This document shows, in pieces, positions 10,236 through 20,900 of a stretch of DNA of 64,000 bases. The stretch comes from Cyanobacterium sp. HL-69 (GTDB taxonomy: Bacteria; Cyanobacteriota; Cyanobacteriia; Cyanobacteriales; Cyanobacteriaceae): positions 2,635,836 through 2,699,835 of the forward strand of contig CP024912.1 of the NCBI GenBank assembly GCA_002813895.1, read 5' to 3'. How positions within the stretch are numbered: position 1 is the first letter of the stretch; each line of letters opens with the position of its first letter. The notes below the pieces were generated by a model. The model searched no databases, was not told where the DNA came from, and saw only the letters and a list, made by a program, of their open reading frames with translations. The translations under genes were made by a program, and so were the position numbers.

Positions 10236-11534
10236 TTACTCATTACCTATTATCTCACCAACACATTTTATTCTGCGAGGGGGGTGATAAAGCCTTGTTA
10301 AAATAAAACCGATTATCAGTAAACCCGTGGCACCATAAAGGGCATAGTTGTAACTGGCGGTGTTGTCCTTTATCCAACTAAAAACAAAAGGCCCCATAAC
10401 CCCTGCACTGCCCCAAGCGGTTAACATTGCCCCATAAATACGACCAATATTTTCTGAGCCAAAGGTATCAGCGGCAAAGGCTGGCATGGTAGCAAATCCA
10501 CCCCCAAGGCAAGAGAGAAGATAACAGGCAATGAAGACAAAAAGAATATAGCTATGGAGATAAGGGGTTATCAAATATAAAACGGCTTGGGTGATAAACA
10601 TGGTAGAGAAAATCGCTTTTCTGCCAAAAATGTCCGATAGCCATGCCCAAAATAGTCTCCCTAAACCGTTAAAAATAGCTGCGATCGCCACTACAAAAGA
10701 GCCTGCCCTATCCCTTAGCAAACTAACCTCTTGGGGGCTTAAATCCTCAAAACTAGGCAGGTAATATAAATCCCTCGCAATGCTTGATAACTGAGAAATA
10801 AACCCCAATCCAGCACTAACATTGACAAATAAAATTCCCCACAAAATCCACCACTGAGAAGCCCTAATGGCGCGATGGAAGTCATAGGAGTCAATGGTTT
10901 TACTTCCCGTGGGCAACTCATAACCGAGGGGTAACCATCCCTGGGGCGGATTTATCAATAACTGGGCAGACATGACTATTAAAATCAAAAAACAAATTCC
11001 CCAGAGATAAAAAGTGTTAGGCACCCCAAAATTGTTAATACAATAAGGTGCAATTAAACCAATAAAAAATGAACCAGCCCCAAAACCCATTACGGCTAAT
11101 CCTGTCACCAAACCCCTTTTGTCGGGAAACCAACGAATGAGGGTAGCAATGGGAGTAACATAACCAAAACCATTTCCCAATCCAGCAATTAATCCATAAC
11201 CTAAATAGAGAATAAGGAGATTATTTAATTGGATTCCTACCCCTGCGATAATAGTACCAATACCAAAGAGTAAACCCCCTAAAGTTGCCACAAACCGAGG
11301 CCCTTTTTTATCTACCAAGATACCTCCCACAGCAGCAGCAAACCCGATAACACCCAAGGCGATGACGAAAGCCAAGGAAGTGCCAACCTCTTGCCAACCT
11401 TGGTTAGTGACTAATTCATTTTTTATGACACTCCAAGAGTAGATAGTGCCTAAACACAACTGGATAAGAATAGCGGCGAAGGCAATCCACCATCTTTGTT
11501 TATCTAAATTATCCTTGATAAGAAATGTGACCAT
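10236..11534 (-). CDS. MFS permease of the OFA (oxalate/formate antiporter) family
   Basis: A 432-residue, 12-helix major facilitator. The first helix contains LCLGTIYSWSV, typical of the OFA family, and the loop after helix 2 has DKKGPRF. The second half repeats the pattern (DIFGRK). Members exchange small carboxylates or monocarboxylates; the substrate here is unknown. It lies 12 bp after the small CRR7-like gene and is probably read through from it. I see no formate or oxalate metabolism genes nearby. Confidence 0.85.
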   Translation of the reverse strand: MVTFLIKDNLDKQRWWIAFAAILIQLCLGTIYSWSVIKNELVTNQGWQEVGTSLAFVIALGVIGFAAAVGGILVDKKGPRFVATLGGLLFGIGTIIAGVGIQLNNLLILYLGYGLIAGLGNGFGYVTPIATLIRWFPDKRGLVTGLAVMGFGAGSFFIGLIAPYCINNFGVPNTFYLWGICFLILIVMSAQLLINPPQGWLPLGYELPTGSKTIDSYDFHRAIRASQWWILWGILFVNVSAGLGFISQLSSIARDLYYLPSFEDLSPQEVSLLRDRAGSFVVAIAAIFNGLGRLFWAWLSDIFGRKAIFSTMFITQAVLYLITPYLHSYILFVFIACYLLSCLGGGFATMPAFAADTFGSENIGRIYGAMLTAWGSAGVMGPFVFSWIKDNTASYNYALYGATGLLIIGFILTRLYHPPRRIKCVGEIIGNE

Positions 11535-11546
11535 GAAAGTAGAAAG

Positions 11547-11804
11547 TTAGTTTTTTTCCCAACGTACGACATACCATTGTAAGTAACTATTTTCGTCGGG
11601 ATTAAATTCGCAGTAGTTTTCTAGTAAATATTCGGCTTTTGCCTCAATACTATTATGTTGTGCCACATCACGGGGTAAATCTGTGGCATTGGTTACAACT
11701 TGTTGGAGTTTGTCTAGTAATTCTGTCTTACTCATCAATTCTTCTGGCTTGTCGTTTTCTAATACAACATAACCATCTTCTTGATACATGATTGAGTCAG
11801 CCAT
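11547..11804 (-). CDS. Small protein, CRR7-like
   Basis: An 85-residue soluble acidic protein. The layout (MYQEDGYVVLE at the start, PEELMSKTELLDKL, LPRDVAQHNSIEAKAEYLL, and an end YLQWYVVRWEK) resembles the CHLORORESPIRATORY REDUCTION 7 family, which in plants is needed for the NDH-1 complex. The match is from memory of the family. Its neighbours include a photosystem II repair protein and other small cyanobacterial genes. Confidence 0.6.
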   Translation of the reverse strand: MADSIMYQEDGYVVLENDKPEELMSKTELLDKLQQVVTNATDLPRDVAQHNSIEAKAEYLLENYCEFNPDENSYLQWYVVRWEKN

Positions 11805-11927
11805 AGAAAAAAAATTAATTAAAATGTACTTTTTACCATTAAAAAGAGAGGACTAAAACCGAATTTAAATTAATAGTATTCGATGTTAGCCCTCACCCTT
11901 AAATATTGTTGTGATTTCAAGAAAAAT

Positions 11928-12182
11928 TTAATAGAAATCATGTTCTTTTTGCATCTGAGGCATTGCCAATTCAAAGTTAGAAGGATCTCTTAGAAAGCGA
12001 AATGCTTCTTCTTCGAGACGATGAATTAGGTAAGGTTCGATAATATTTGTTTGACGTAAACAAGCCAAATATCCTTCCATATAAACCCTTAATTCTTCGT
12101 AGCGACTGCCTCTAGCCCACAAATCAACCATTCCATCGGTTAGTTTTTGGTAGTATCTGATAGCGATTGTGTCTGTAATCAT
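11928..12182 (-). CDS. Conserved cyanobacterial small protein (DUF6761-like)
   Basis: An 84-residue, mostly helical soluble protein with IAIRYYQKLTDGMVDLW, a basic/acidic RGSRYEELRVYMEGYL segment and PYLIHRLEEEAFRFL. This composition is widespread in cyanobacteria (a DUF6761-type protein, as I recall). Function unknown. It is in the same direction as, and between, the psb32-like and CRR7-like genes. Confidence 0.65.
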   Translation of the reverse strand: MITDTIAIRYYQKLTDGMVDLWARGSRYEELRVYMEGYLACLRQTNIIEPYLIHRLEEEAFRFLRDPSNFELAMPQMQKEHDFY

Positions 12183-12251
12183 CTTCTTAATTAGGTAGTT
12201 ATTAAAAGTTTTATGTTATGAAATACTGAGCTTCCATACCTTCATTCTAGC

Positions 12252-12944
12252 TTAACTACCAGGAAATCCTACATACCAAAAGTATGTCACCATAGGGATA
12301 ACCGTAGCAAGGATTACTAAAAGCACTATCCAGATGGTTGCAATGCCATCATCGGTTTCTTCGGCGGTGGAAAATGTTCCTTCTATGTTCAACTCTTGAA
12401 TTTCAGGGGGTCCCGGGTCTTCTTGTCCTGATAATATGGCAATCATGCGATCGCCAGCATCCACTATGGCTTGATTATATTGCTGATTTTTGAGGGCATA
12501 ACCGATGGTTTCTTTACCCACACTTTCGATGATGTCGGGGGTTAACAAATTTTGTACCGATTCACCCACACGAAGCCCACTGCGATTGGTAAGAGTATCA
12601 AGGGTTAGCAATACTTGATTTTCTTGCTCTTCGGGGCTAGGATACCATTTTTCAAATACATCATCGGTGAAACTATCAATGGTTGCGCCATAATCTAGGC
12701 GACGGAGGGTAATTACTCTCAACTCAACCCCTGTAGATTGGGCAAGTTTATCAAACATACCATCCAATTTGGCTTCGGTAGCTCGGCTAAGGGTATCGGC
12801 TTCATCCACTACCCACACAGATTCCCCTGCACTGACGAGAGGCATATCATAAACCCCAGTGGCATAAGCGTTACCCATGCCCATACTAAATACGATGGTT
12901 AGGGTTAACCATAAACTGGTAATAATGCGATACAGTTTTGTCAT
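12252..12944 (-). CDS. psb32: Psb32-like TPM-domain protein (photosystem II repair)
   Basis: Residues 1-29 form a signal peptide (hydrophobic TLTIVFSMGMGNAYA). A TPM domain follows (about residues 35-170, with WVVDEADTLSR, VELRVITLRRLDYG and QNLLTPDIIESVGKE), then a linker and one C-terminal transmembrane helix (IWIVLLVILATVIPMVTYFW) with a short tail. This is the architecture of Psb32, a thylakoid-lumen protein that supports photosystem II protection and repair. The first gene in a minus-strand run of small genes. Confidence 0.78.
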   Translation of the reverse strand: MTKLYRIITSLWLTLTIVFSMGMGNAYATGVYDMPLVSAGESVWVVDEADTLSRATEAKLDGMFDKLAQSTGVELRVITLRRLDYGATIDSFTDDVFEKWYPSPEEQENQVLLTLDTLTNRSGLRVGESVQNLLTPDIIESVGKETIGYALKNQQYNQAIVDAGDRMIAILSGQEDPGPPEIQELNIEGTFSTAEETDDGIATIWIVLLVILATVIPMVTYFWYVGFPGS

Positions 12945-13335
12945 GGCAATGTATCCTTTATCTTTAACTTATAATTTCTTTTACATTATCTCACTCAGAG
13001 CGGATTTAGAAAACTTAACTTTGCTTAAATTAATGAAATTTCATTTTCTAAAGGATGTAAAATTAAAGGTAATAAACTACCTGATTAGTTTAATTATTAT
13101 TGATTTTTATTTAATTATTTAACTTTGCTCTCGGGTGGTTAATTTTTTAGTTCTAATGCTTCGATTTTGATGGGTACTAATTATTAGAAGTGATGAAAAA
13201 AATTATAATCAATATGTTTGATAGAAAGCTATGAAAAGCTGACTCAGACTTTGTTATCGACTTTTTCTTATTCCTAAATATTCTGTCATTAATGTAGTGT
13301 TGATTTTTCCTTAAATTTTATTCATTTTTAATTTT
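12945..13335. other. Intergenic region psb32/nadE (391 bp)
   Basis: A very AT-rich divergent spacer that must contain the promoters of psb32 (minus) and nadE (plus). An open frame crosses part of it on the plus strand, but it begins inside psb32 and has no protein-like composition. I see no RNA gene, hairpin or repeat that I can support. Confidence 0.4.
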
Positions 13336-14997
13336 ATGATGAAAATTGCGATCGCCCAGTTAAACCCCATTATTGGGGATATAAAAAACAATGCCAAACA
13401 AATCATCGAAGTAGCCCATCAAGCCTCCCAAGACGGGGTGCAATTGTTATTAACCCCCGAATTATCTCTCTGCGGTTATCCCCCCAAAGACTTACTATTT
13501 CGCCATGATTTTATTACCATGATGGCAGAAGAATTAGAGGCGATCGCCCTTAGTATCCCCAAAAATATAACCATCCTCGTCGGTTTAGCCACCGAAAATC
13601 TCTACGCCATGGAAAAAGGAGAAAAACCCCTCCATAACAGCGTTGCCCTAGTGCAAGAAGGAGAAATTAAACAAATCTTCCATAAACAACTCCTCCCTAA
13701 CTATGATGTTTTTGAAGAAAAAAGGTATTTTGAAATAGGAGAAAAGCCTAATTATTTTGAGTTAAATAATGTTAAAATAGGTGTAACTATTTGCGAAGAT
13801 TTATGGAATGATGAGTTTTTTTGGGGGCGAAAAAATTATAAGATTAATCCATTACAATCAATTGATAAACATGGGGTAGAGTTGATTTTAAACCTTTCGG
13901 CTTCTCCCTATGTTTTGAGGAAACAGCAACTAAGAGAAACCATGTTAAAATACTTGGTTAATAAACATAAAATACCCATCATCTATGCTAACCAAATCGG
14001 GGGAAATGATGAATTAATTTTTGATGGAAATAGTTTCGCTGTCAACAAAGAATCCCAAGTAATGGTACGGGGCAAAGGTTATAAAACAGATTTAATCTAC
14101 CTAGAATATTCTCCCGAAACCAAGGATATATTAACCACCGACATTATCAACTCTATTCCCAGCGAAGAAGAAGAAATCTATCAAGCCCTTACCCTGGGAG
14201 TGAGAGACTACGCCCGAAAATGTGGTTTTAGTAAAGCTGTTTTAGGTTTAAGCGGTGGTATTGATTCGGCGCTCGTTGCCAAAATCGCCGTAGATGCCCT
14301 CGGCAAAGAAAATGTTTTAGGGATACTCATGCCCTCCCCCTATAGCTCAGAACATTCTATCATTGACGCTCTACACCTTGCCAAAAACCTTGGTATCCAA
14401 ACCCATAAAATTCCCATCGCACCGATGATGGACGACTTTAACACCTCCCTAGAAACCATTTTTGACGACAAAACCTTTGGTATCACCCAAGAAAATTTAC
14501 AGTCACGGATTCGAGGTACAACCCTAATGGCGATCGCCAATAAATTTGGTCATCTTCTTCTATCCACGGGCAACAAATCAGAAATGGCCGTGGGATACTG
14601 CACCCTCTATGGAGACATGAATGGAGGACTAGCCGTCATTGCCGACATCCCCAAAACCAAGGTTTTTGCCCTTTGCCGTTGGCTAAATCACGATCAAGAA
14701 ATTATTCCTAACAATATCATTATCAAACCCCCCAGCGCGGAACTAAAACCAGGACAAAAAGATGAAGATTCTTTACCTCCTTACCCCATTCTCGATGATA
14801 TTCTGGAACGGTATCTCAATTTTCATCAATCAGAAGAAGAGATTATCAACTCAGGCTATGATTTAGAAACGGTCAAAAAAATATTACGATTAGTGGTTAA
14901 AGCAGAATTTAAACGAAAACAAGCTCCCCCCGTACTCAAAATTACTGACAGGGCTTTTGGCACTGGTTGGAAAATGCCCATTGCCAGTCGATGGTAA
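13336..14997 (+). CDS. nadE: Glutamine-dependent NAD+ synthetase
   Basis: Converts deamido-NAD to NAD+ using ammonia taken from glutamine. The N-terminal nitrilase-type glutaminase (1-260) has the Glu-Lys-Cys triad in LLLTPELSLCGYPP, HKQLLPNYDVF and VTICEDLWND. The C-terminal synthetase has the PP-loop LGLSGGIDSALVAK (about 305-318) and LSTGNKSEMAVGY. At 553 residues this is the shorter bacterial form. Two M codons stand at the start; either would do. Monocistronic, with a HIP1 site over codons 5-7. Confidence 0.95.
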   Translation: MMKIAIAQLNPIIGDIKNNAKQIIEVAHQASQDGVQLLLTPELSLCGYPPKDLLFRHDFITMMAEELEAIALSIPKNITILVGLATENLYAMEKGEKPLHNSVALVQEGEIKQIFHKQLLPNYDVFEEKRYFEIGEKPNYFELNNVKIGVTICEDLWNDEFFWGRKNYKINPLQSIDKHGVELILNLSASPYVLRKQQLRETMLKYLVNKHKIPIIYANQIGGNDELIFDGNSFAVNKESQVMVRGKGYKTDLIYLEYSPETKDILTTDIINSIPSEEEEIYQALTLGVRDYARKCGFSKAVLGLSGGIDSALVAKIAVDALGKENVLGILMPSPYSSEHSIIDALHLAKNLGIQTHKIPIAPMMDDFNTSLETIFDDKTFGITQENLQSRIRGTTLMAIANKFGHLLLSTGNKSEMAVGYCTLYGDMNGGLAVIADIPKTKVFALCRWLNHDQEIIPNNIIIKPPSAELKPGQKDEDSLPPYPILDDILERYLNFHQSEEEIINSGYDLETVKKILRLVVKAEFKRKQAPPVLKITDRAFGTGWKMPIASRW

Positions 14998-15111
14998 GGA
15001 AAAATTTGGCTTGTATGTATGTTAATTGTTTTTTACCCTAGTTATCAATTATCATGCTAATGAAAAGATCGTGTTGGTATCAGGATAATTGAGGAGAAAA
15101 CTAAAGATAAT

Positions 15112-16506
15112 ATGGCTGAACATTCTATTACAGATAAAGATTCTCGTCATCAGTTAAGGGATTTAGTGGCTTCTCAATTAAAGTTGATGTTGGATGCCAA
15201 TAACCTTGAAGGGGCTAAATCTCTGCTTATTCCTGTGCAACCCGTGGATATTGCCGAAGCCATTGAATATTTACCCGAAACCATGCAATTAATTGCTTTT
15301 CGTCTTCTGAGTAAAACCGAAGCTATCGATGTTTATGAACATTTAGACTATAACACCCAACAATGTTTGATTGAAGAATTTAAGCGTCAGGAGGTGTTGG
15401 ACATTGTGGATAAGATGTCCCCTGATGATAGGGCAAGATTATTTGATGAGTTACCCGCATCGGTGGTAAAACGTATTTTAGCTCAACTTACCCCAGAAGA
15501 AAGACAAGCCACAAATCTACTTTTGGGTTATGAGGAGAATACTGCTGGGCGGATTATGACTCCTGAATATATTTCTTCTAAGGCCCATGTTACCCTTGAA
15601 GAAATGTTGGATAGATTGCGATCGCACGCTAGGGTATCAGAACTAATTTACTATATATATGTCACCGACGAATCCCGCCATTTAACTGGGGTAGTATCCC
15701 TCAAAGACTTAGTCACCCATGACCCCCATCATACCCTAGGGGAGGTGATGAAATCCGACGTTATCTATATTAAAACAGATATGGATCAAGAAGAAGTTGC
15801 CAAGCTCGTGCAACGGTACGACTTTTTGGCAGTGCCTGTGGTGGATAAAGAGTTGCGTTTGGTGGGCATTGTCACCGTAGATGATGTTATTGATATTTTA
15901 GAACGAGAAGCCACCGAAGATATTTATGCTTTGGGTGCCGTCCAATCTGACGGAGATAACTACTTTGAAACCAATCTTTTCACCGTTGCCCGTCGTCGAG
16001 TGAGTTGGTTATTAATCTTATTATTTACCAATACTTTCACTGGTAGTATTATTGGTGGACAAGAAGAACTTTTGACCAGAATTACTGTTTTAGCCGCTTT
16101 TATTCCCCTTTTAATTGGTAGTGGTGGCAATATCGGCACTCAATCATCTACGGTGGTTATTCGTGGCTTAAGTACCGACGAATTAAAAGATTTGGGAGTA
16201 GCTAAAGTTATCTTAAGGGAAGCCACTGCAGGGGCGCTTTTAGGGCTAGGGCTAGGTTTAATTACTGTCGTCTGGGCTTATTTTCTACCCCAGAGTCAGC
16301 GTAATCTAACCGTTGCCATTACTGTGGGTATTAGTTTGATGGTGATTTCCATTTTAGCATCCATCGCTGGTTCGAGCTTACCATTTTTATTTAAATTTTT
16401 AAAATTAGATCCAGCCCTCATGTCTGGCCCTTTTATTTCCACTGCCGTTGATGTTGTCGGGGTGCTAATTTACTTTAGCATTGCTCAATATATGTTAGGC
16501 ATTTAA
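15112..16506 (+). CDS. mgtE: MgtE-family magnesium channel
   Basis: An Mg2+-gated Mg2+ channel of the plasma membrane. The N domain spans residues 1-130 (LPASVVKRILAQLTPEERQ), a CBS pair about 135-265 (EENTAGRIMTPEYIS and VVSLKDLVTHD), and five helices about 285-464 with IGSGGNIGTQSSTVVIRGL, the pore-lining part. All domains are complete at 464 residues. A good Shine-Dalgarno GAGGAGA lies 13 bp before the ATG. An Nramp-like transporter follows after 83 bp in the same direction. Confidence 0.94.
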   Translation: MAEHSITDKDSRHQLRDLVASQLKLMLDANNLEGAKSLLIPVQPVDIAEAIEYLPETMQLIAFRLLSKTEAIDVYEHLDYNTQQCLIEEFKRQEVLDIVDKMSPDDRARLFDELPASVVKRILAQLTPEERQATNLLLGYEENTAGRIMTPEYISSKAHVTLEEMLDRLRSHARVSELIYYIYVTDESRHLTGVVSLKDLVTHDPHHTLGEVMKSDVIYIKTDMDQEEVAKLVQRYDFLAVPVVDKELRLVGIVTVDDVIDILEREATEDIYALGAVQSDGDNYFETNLFTVARRRVSWLLILLFTNTFTGSIIGGQEELLTRITVLAAFIPLLIGSGGNIGTQSSTVVIRGLSTDELKDLGVAKVILREATAGALLGLGLGLITVVWAYFLPQSQRNLTVAITVGISLMVISILASIAGSSLPFLFKFLKLDPALMSGPFISTAVDVVGVLIYFSIAQYMLGI

Positions 16507-16589
16507 AATAATTGACAATTAACAATGGACAACGGACAATTAGAATTTAAATTCTAACGTTCCCAATCTCAATAAAATTACCGTTATAA

Positions 16590-17873
16590 ATGGTTAAAAA
16601 AAGTGTAAATGTTAATGAAAAATATCAAAAATTAATTTTCGCTATCGGCCCAGGAATTTTGATGGCAGGGGCAGCCATTGGGGTTTCCCATCTTGTCCAA
16701 GCCACTAGGGCAGGGGCAGAATACGGTTTTTCTTTACTATGGTTATTGATATTGGCGGTGGTGAGTAAATACCCTTTTATGGAATTTGGGCCCCGTTATG
16801 CTTCTGCCACAGGAGAAACTCTAATACAAGGTTATCGGCGCATGGGCAACTACGCTTATGGTACTTATATTGCCCTCACCATTGGCACTATGTTTATTAT
16901 TCAAGCTGCCGTCACCGTGGTAACAGCGGGGTTAGCCGAACAATTATTCAAATTTGGTTGGTCTGCGGTGCAATGGAGTGGGGTAATTTTGGCTTTATGT
17001 ATTGCTTTGTTATACATTGGTCATTACAAAGTCCTTGACCTTACCATGAAGTTTATCATTTCTTTACTTACTATCTGTACAGTCTTAGCGGTAATCATGG
17101 CATTGGGAGCAAGGGCAGGTAGTGAAGCGGTTACAGCTGTTCCTCCTTCCTACTGGACTCCTGCGGGAATTACCTTTGCGATCGCATTTATGGGCTGGAT
17201 GCCTATTCCCCTTGATGCGGCGGTGTGGCATTCTATTTGGACAGGGGAAAGAGCAAAACAAACCCATTATTTACCCACTTTAAAAGAAGCAAATATTGAC
17301 TTTAATTTAGGTTATTTATCCGCAGGTTTTATTGGTTTATTATTCTTTCTTTTAGGTGCTTTAGTAATGTTTGGTAGTGGGGAAAGTTTTTCTAATAATA
17401 GTGTCCAATTTTCTGTGCAAGTAATTCAGCTTTATAGTAATACCCTCGGAACTTGGAGTACCCCTATAATTGCGATCGCCGCTTTAATAACCATGTTTAG
17501 CACTACTTTGGCGGTAACGGATGCTTACCCAAGGGTAATGGCTACCTTATGGACAGAGCATCATCCTAACTCCAAAAAAGAACAAAGTAAATCCACTATT
17601 TACAGAGTATCATTATTTGTGGTACCTGCGATCGCCCTTATTATTTTACAATTTTTGGCAGGACAAGCCTTCACTGTCTTAATCGATTTTGCCGCAGGAT
17701 TATCCTTCATCGCTGCTCCTATTTTGGGTTGGTTTAACCTCAAATTAATTACAGGAAAATTTACCCCTGCCATCGCTAGACCAAATAAATGTTATAAATA
17801 TTTTAGTTGTCTTTGTTTATTATGGTTAATTGCCTTTACTCTCATTTGGTTTTATTGGCAATTTTTCCGTTAA
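16590..17873 (+). CDS. Nramp-related metal transporter without DPGN motif
   Basis: A 427-residue membrane protein with about 11 helices that matches the Nramp/APC fold: AIGPGILMAGAAIGVSHLVQ at residues 18-37 aligns with helix 1, where true Nramps have DPGN. Here that site reads AIGVSH. The helix 6 MPH motif is also absent (GWMPIPLDAAVWHS instead). Metal choice therefore differs from Mn/Fe Nramps. It stands 83 bp after mgtE, so a Mg2+ or other cation role is possible but is only inference. Confidence 0.75.
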   Translation: MVKKSVNVNEKYQKLIFAIGPGILMAGAAIGVSHLVQATRAGAEYGFSLLWLLILAVVSKYPFMEFGPRYASATGETLIQGYRRMGNYAYGTYIALTIGTMFIIQAAVTVVTAGLAEQLFKFGWSAVQWSGVILALCIALLYIGHYKVLDLTMKFIISLLTICTVLAVIMALGARAGSEAVTAVPPSYWTPAGITFAIAFMGWMPIPLDAAVWHSIWTGERAKQTHYLPTLKEANIDFNLGYLSAGFIGLLFFLLGALVMFGSGESFSNNSVQFSVQVIQLYSNTLGTWSTPIIAIAALITMFSTTLAVTDAYPRVMATLWTEHHPNSKKEQSKSTIYRVSLFVVPAIALIILQFLAGQAFTVLIDFAAGLSFIAAPILGWFNLKLITGKFTPAIARPNKCYKYFSCLCLLWLIAFTLIWFYWQFFR

Positions 17874-17962
17874 AAAAAATACAATAATTACTAAATAATA
17901 TTCTTATTTTAAAGCCTAATTAAATCTGTTATAAATATAGTAAATTCACTAAATCCTGAGCA

Positions 17963-20900
17963 ATGGTATATGTTAAACGAGTAGAATTATCTAAGTTTAA
18001 ATCATTTGGCGGTAGTAACGCCGTTCCTTTTTTACCTGGTTTTACCGTCATTTCTGGACCCAATGGCTCTGGAAAGTCTAACATATTAGATGCTCTTTTA
18101 TTTTGTCTTGGTTTGGCAAGTTCCAAGGGAATGCGCGCCGACAGGTTACCTGATTTAATTAACAATAGTCAAAAAAGTAATAATAAGACTTTAGAAACTA
18201 TCGTTTCTGTAACTTTTGATGTGTCTGATTTTGATGATTTAGATAGTTTTGAAGCACAAAATAATGAGGAAGAGAAAGAGAGTAATATTGATTTAAAATC
18301 TTTAACAGAATTAAAAATTACCCGTCGTTTAAGGGTTACAAAAAAAGGGAGTTATGCTTCTACTTTTTATGTAAATGATCAACCTTGTACGGCTACAGAA
18401 TTACAAACTCAATTAAACCGTTTACGGATTTATCCTGAAGGTTATAACGTGGTATTGCAGGGGGATGTGACTCGCATTATCACCATGAATGTGAAGGAGA
18501 GAAGGGAGATAATTGACGAGTTGGCAGGGGTGGCAGAATTTGATCGTAAAATTAATCAAACTAAGTCCACTTTGGATGCGGTAAAGCAGAGGGAAGAAAA
18601 GTGTCATATTATTACCCAAGAGTTATCGGCTTATGGGGAAAAGTTACAAGAAGATTCGCAAAAGGCGGCTAAATATCAGAAATTAAAAGCGAAAATTCAA
18701 GAGAAGCAACAATGGGCTATTGTTATTAATTGGCGTTATCTTCAAGAGAAAGAAAATCAGCTTAATCAGGAGATAATTAGGTTAGAAAATGAGCAAGAAA
18801 ATAAACAACAGGAATTAATTTTAATTACGGAAAAAAGTGCGATCGCCCTTAACCGTTTAGAGGAACTAAATCAGGAAGTAAAAGCATTAGGAGAAGAGGA
18901 ACAAATTTCTATCGCTTCTAAACTTGCTACCCAAAAAGCCAAACGACAACAGCTACATCAAAGACAAGAAGAATTACATAAAATCTCTCAAGAAACTATA
19001 GTTAATCAAAAAAAAAGTAAAGCTAGTCAACAGGAATATCAACAACAATTAGTTACCCTTAATCAACAAAAAGAAGAACTAGAAAACAATCAAATTCCGA
19101 AGCTAGAAAATGATAAAAATAACTTAAAACAAACCCTTGAAACATTAAAACAATCTGCCCAACAAATAGCTTCCCAATCTCAAGCATGGGTAGAAAAGCA
19201 AACAGCCTTAAACCAAGAAATTAATCACATTCAAAACCAATTAAATCCCCAATTAACCCAAAAAGCATTATTAGAAGAACGTTGTCAACAACTACAAACT
19301 ACCATCAAAAATGATAACGAACAATTAGCCTATTTAGAAGCCCAAATTAATCATCAATTTCACTCACAAACCGACTTTGAACAAGACATAAAGGCGATCG
19401 CCCTTACCATCGAAAACCTTACCCAAAAACTAACCAACTTTGAACAAGAAATCACCCTCAACCAAGAAACCGTCAACCGTTTGTTAATCGAACAACGAGA
19501 AAAACAAAGACAACTAGACAAACTAGAAGCCACCAAACAAGCCCAACAAGAAGCCCAAGGCACCTATGCCAGTAAAATAATTCTCAACTCCGACTTACCA
19601 GGGGTATGCGGCTTAGTAGCCCAACTAGGACAAGTGGAAACCGTCTATCAACTCGCCCTCGAAATTTGTGCAGGGGGAAGACTAGGCTTTATCGTAGTCG
19701 AAGATGACTCCATCGCCGCAGCAGGAATAAAACTTCTCAAAGAAAAAAAAGCAGGAAGAGCAACCTTCCTTCCCCTCAACAAAATTAAAGCCCCTCGAAT
19801 CCATCAAATAGGTGGCATCCAATATGCCCAAGGGTACATCGACTTAGCCGTTAACCTCATCACTTGCGAGGATAAACATTACCCTATTTTCGCCTATGTT
19901 TTCGGTAATACCATGGTATTTTCCGACCTAGAATCCGCCCGTAGCTTTATTGGTCAACAAAGAATCGTTACCCTCGATGGGGAGTTATTAGAAGCCACTG
20001 GGGCGATGACTGGGGGTAGTATTAACAAGCGCAACTCACTTCATTTCGGCACTGCCATCAATACTGATTCTGCTGAAGTAGATATGTTGTACAAACGTAT
20101 TCAGGAAATTGAAGACATAATTATCCAGCTTAACCTTAAAATAACTGAAAAAAGGCAAAAAATCAAGGACTTCACCGAAGAGCTAAATCAAGGAAGACAA
20201 AATAAGCAGAAAAAACAACTGGATTTTGAACAATGGCAAAAAGAAAATAATCGTTTAGAAACAGAAAAAGAAAAAATAATCACTAACAATGCTCAAAATT
20301 ATCAACAGTTAGTTGACGGAAAACAAGAGTTAACAAACCTAGAGCAAAATATTCCTTTATTGCAAAATAAATTGACCGAAAAACAAGCTCAATTAAAAGA
20401 ATTAGAGTCTAGTTATGACAATCAAGAATGGCAAAAGTTACAAGTACAAATTCAAAATCAAGAATTACAATTAGAGGAACAACAAAACCTAATTAATAAA
20501 GCTCAAAAAACATTACAATCTTTAATCAATCAATGTATAGATATAGAGTTAAAACACACTCAGAATCAAGAAAAATTAGCTAGTCTTATTGAAGCTCAAG
20601 AACAAACAGCCACTGAAACTAAAGATAATCAACAAAAGTTAAACCAGTTAGAGCAAGAAATTAAAAATTATGAAACTCAATTCCAAGAACTAGCTCAAAA
20701 ATTAGCAACGATAAAAAAAGCTAGGGATACCCAAGAAAAAGAACTGAAAAAGTTAGAAAATCAGCAACAACAACTTAGCTGGAATTTAGAAAAATTATTA
20801 TTACAACATCAAGAAAGCCAAACTAAATTAACAGAATTAAAAACTCAATTAGAAGAAATTACCCCAGATTTACCTAATCCTTTACCTGATATTCCCTACT

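Noticed and set aside
12877-13122. 81-residue plus-strand frame over the psb32 start
   Set aside because: It begins inside psb32 on the opposite strand and has random AT-driven composition.
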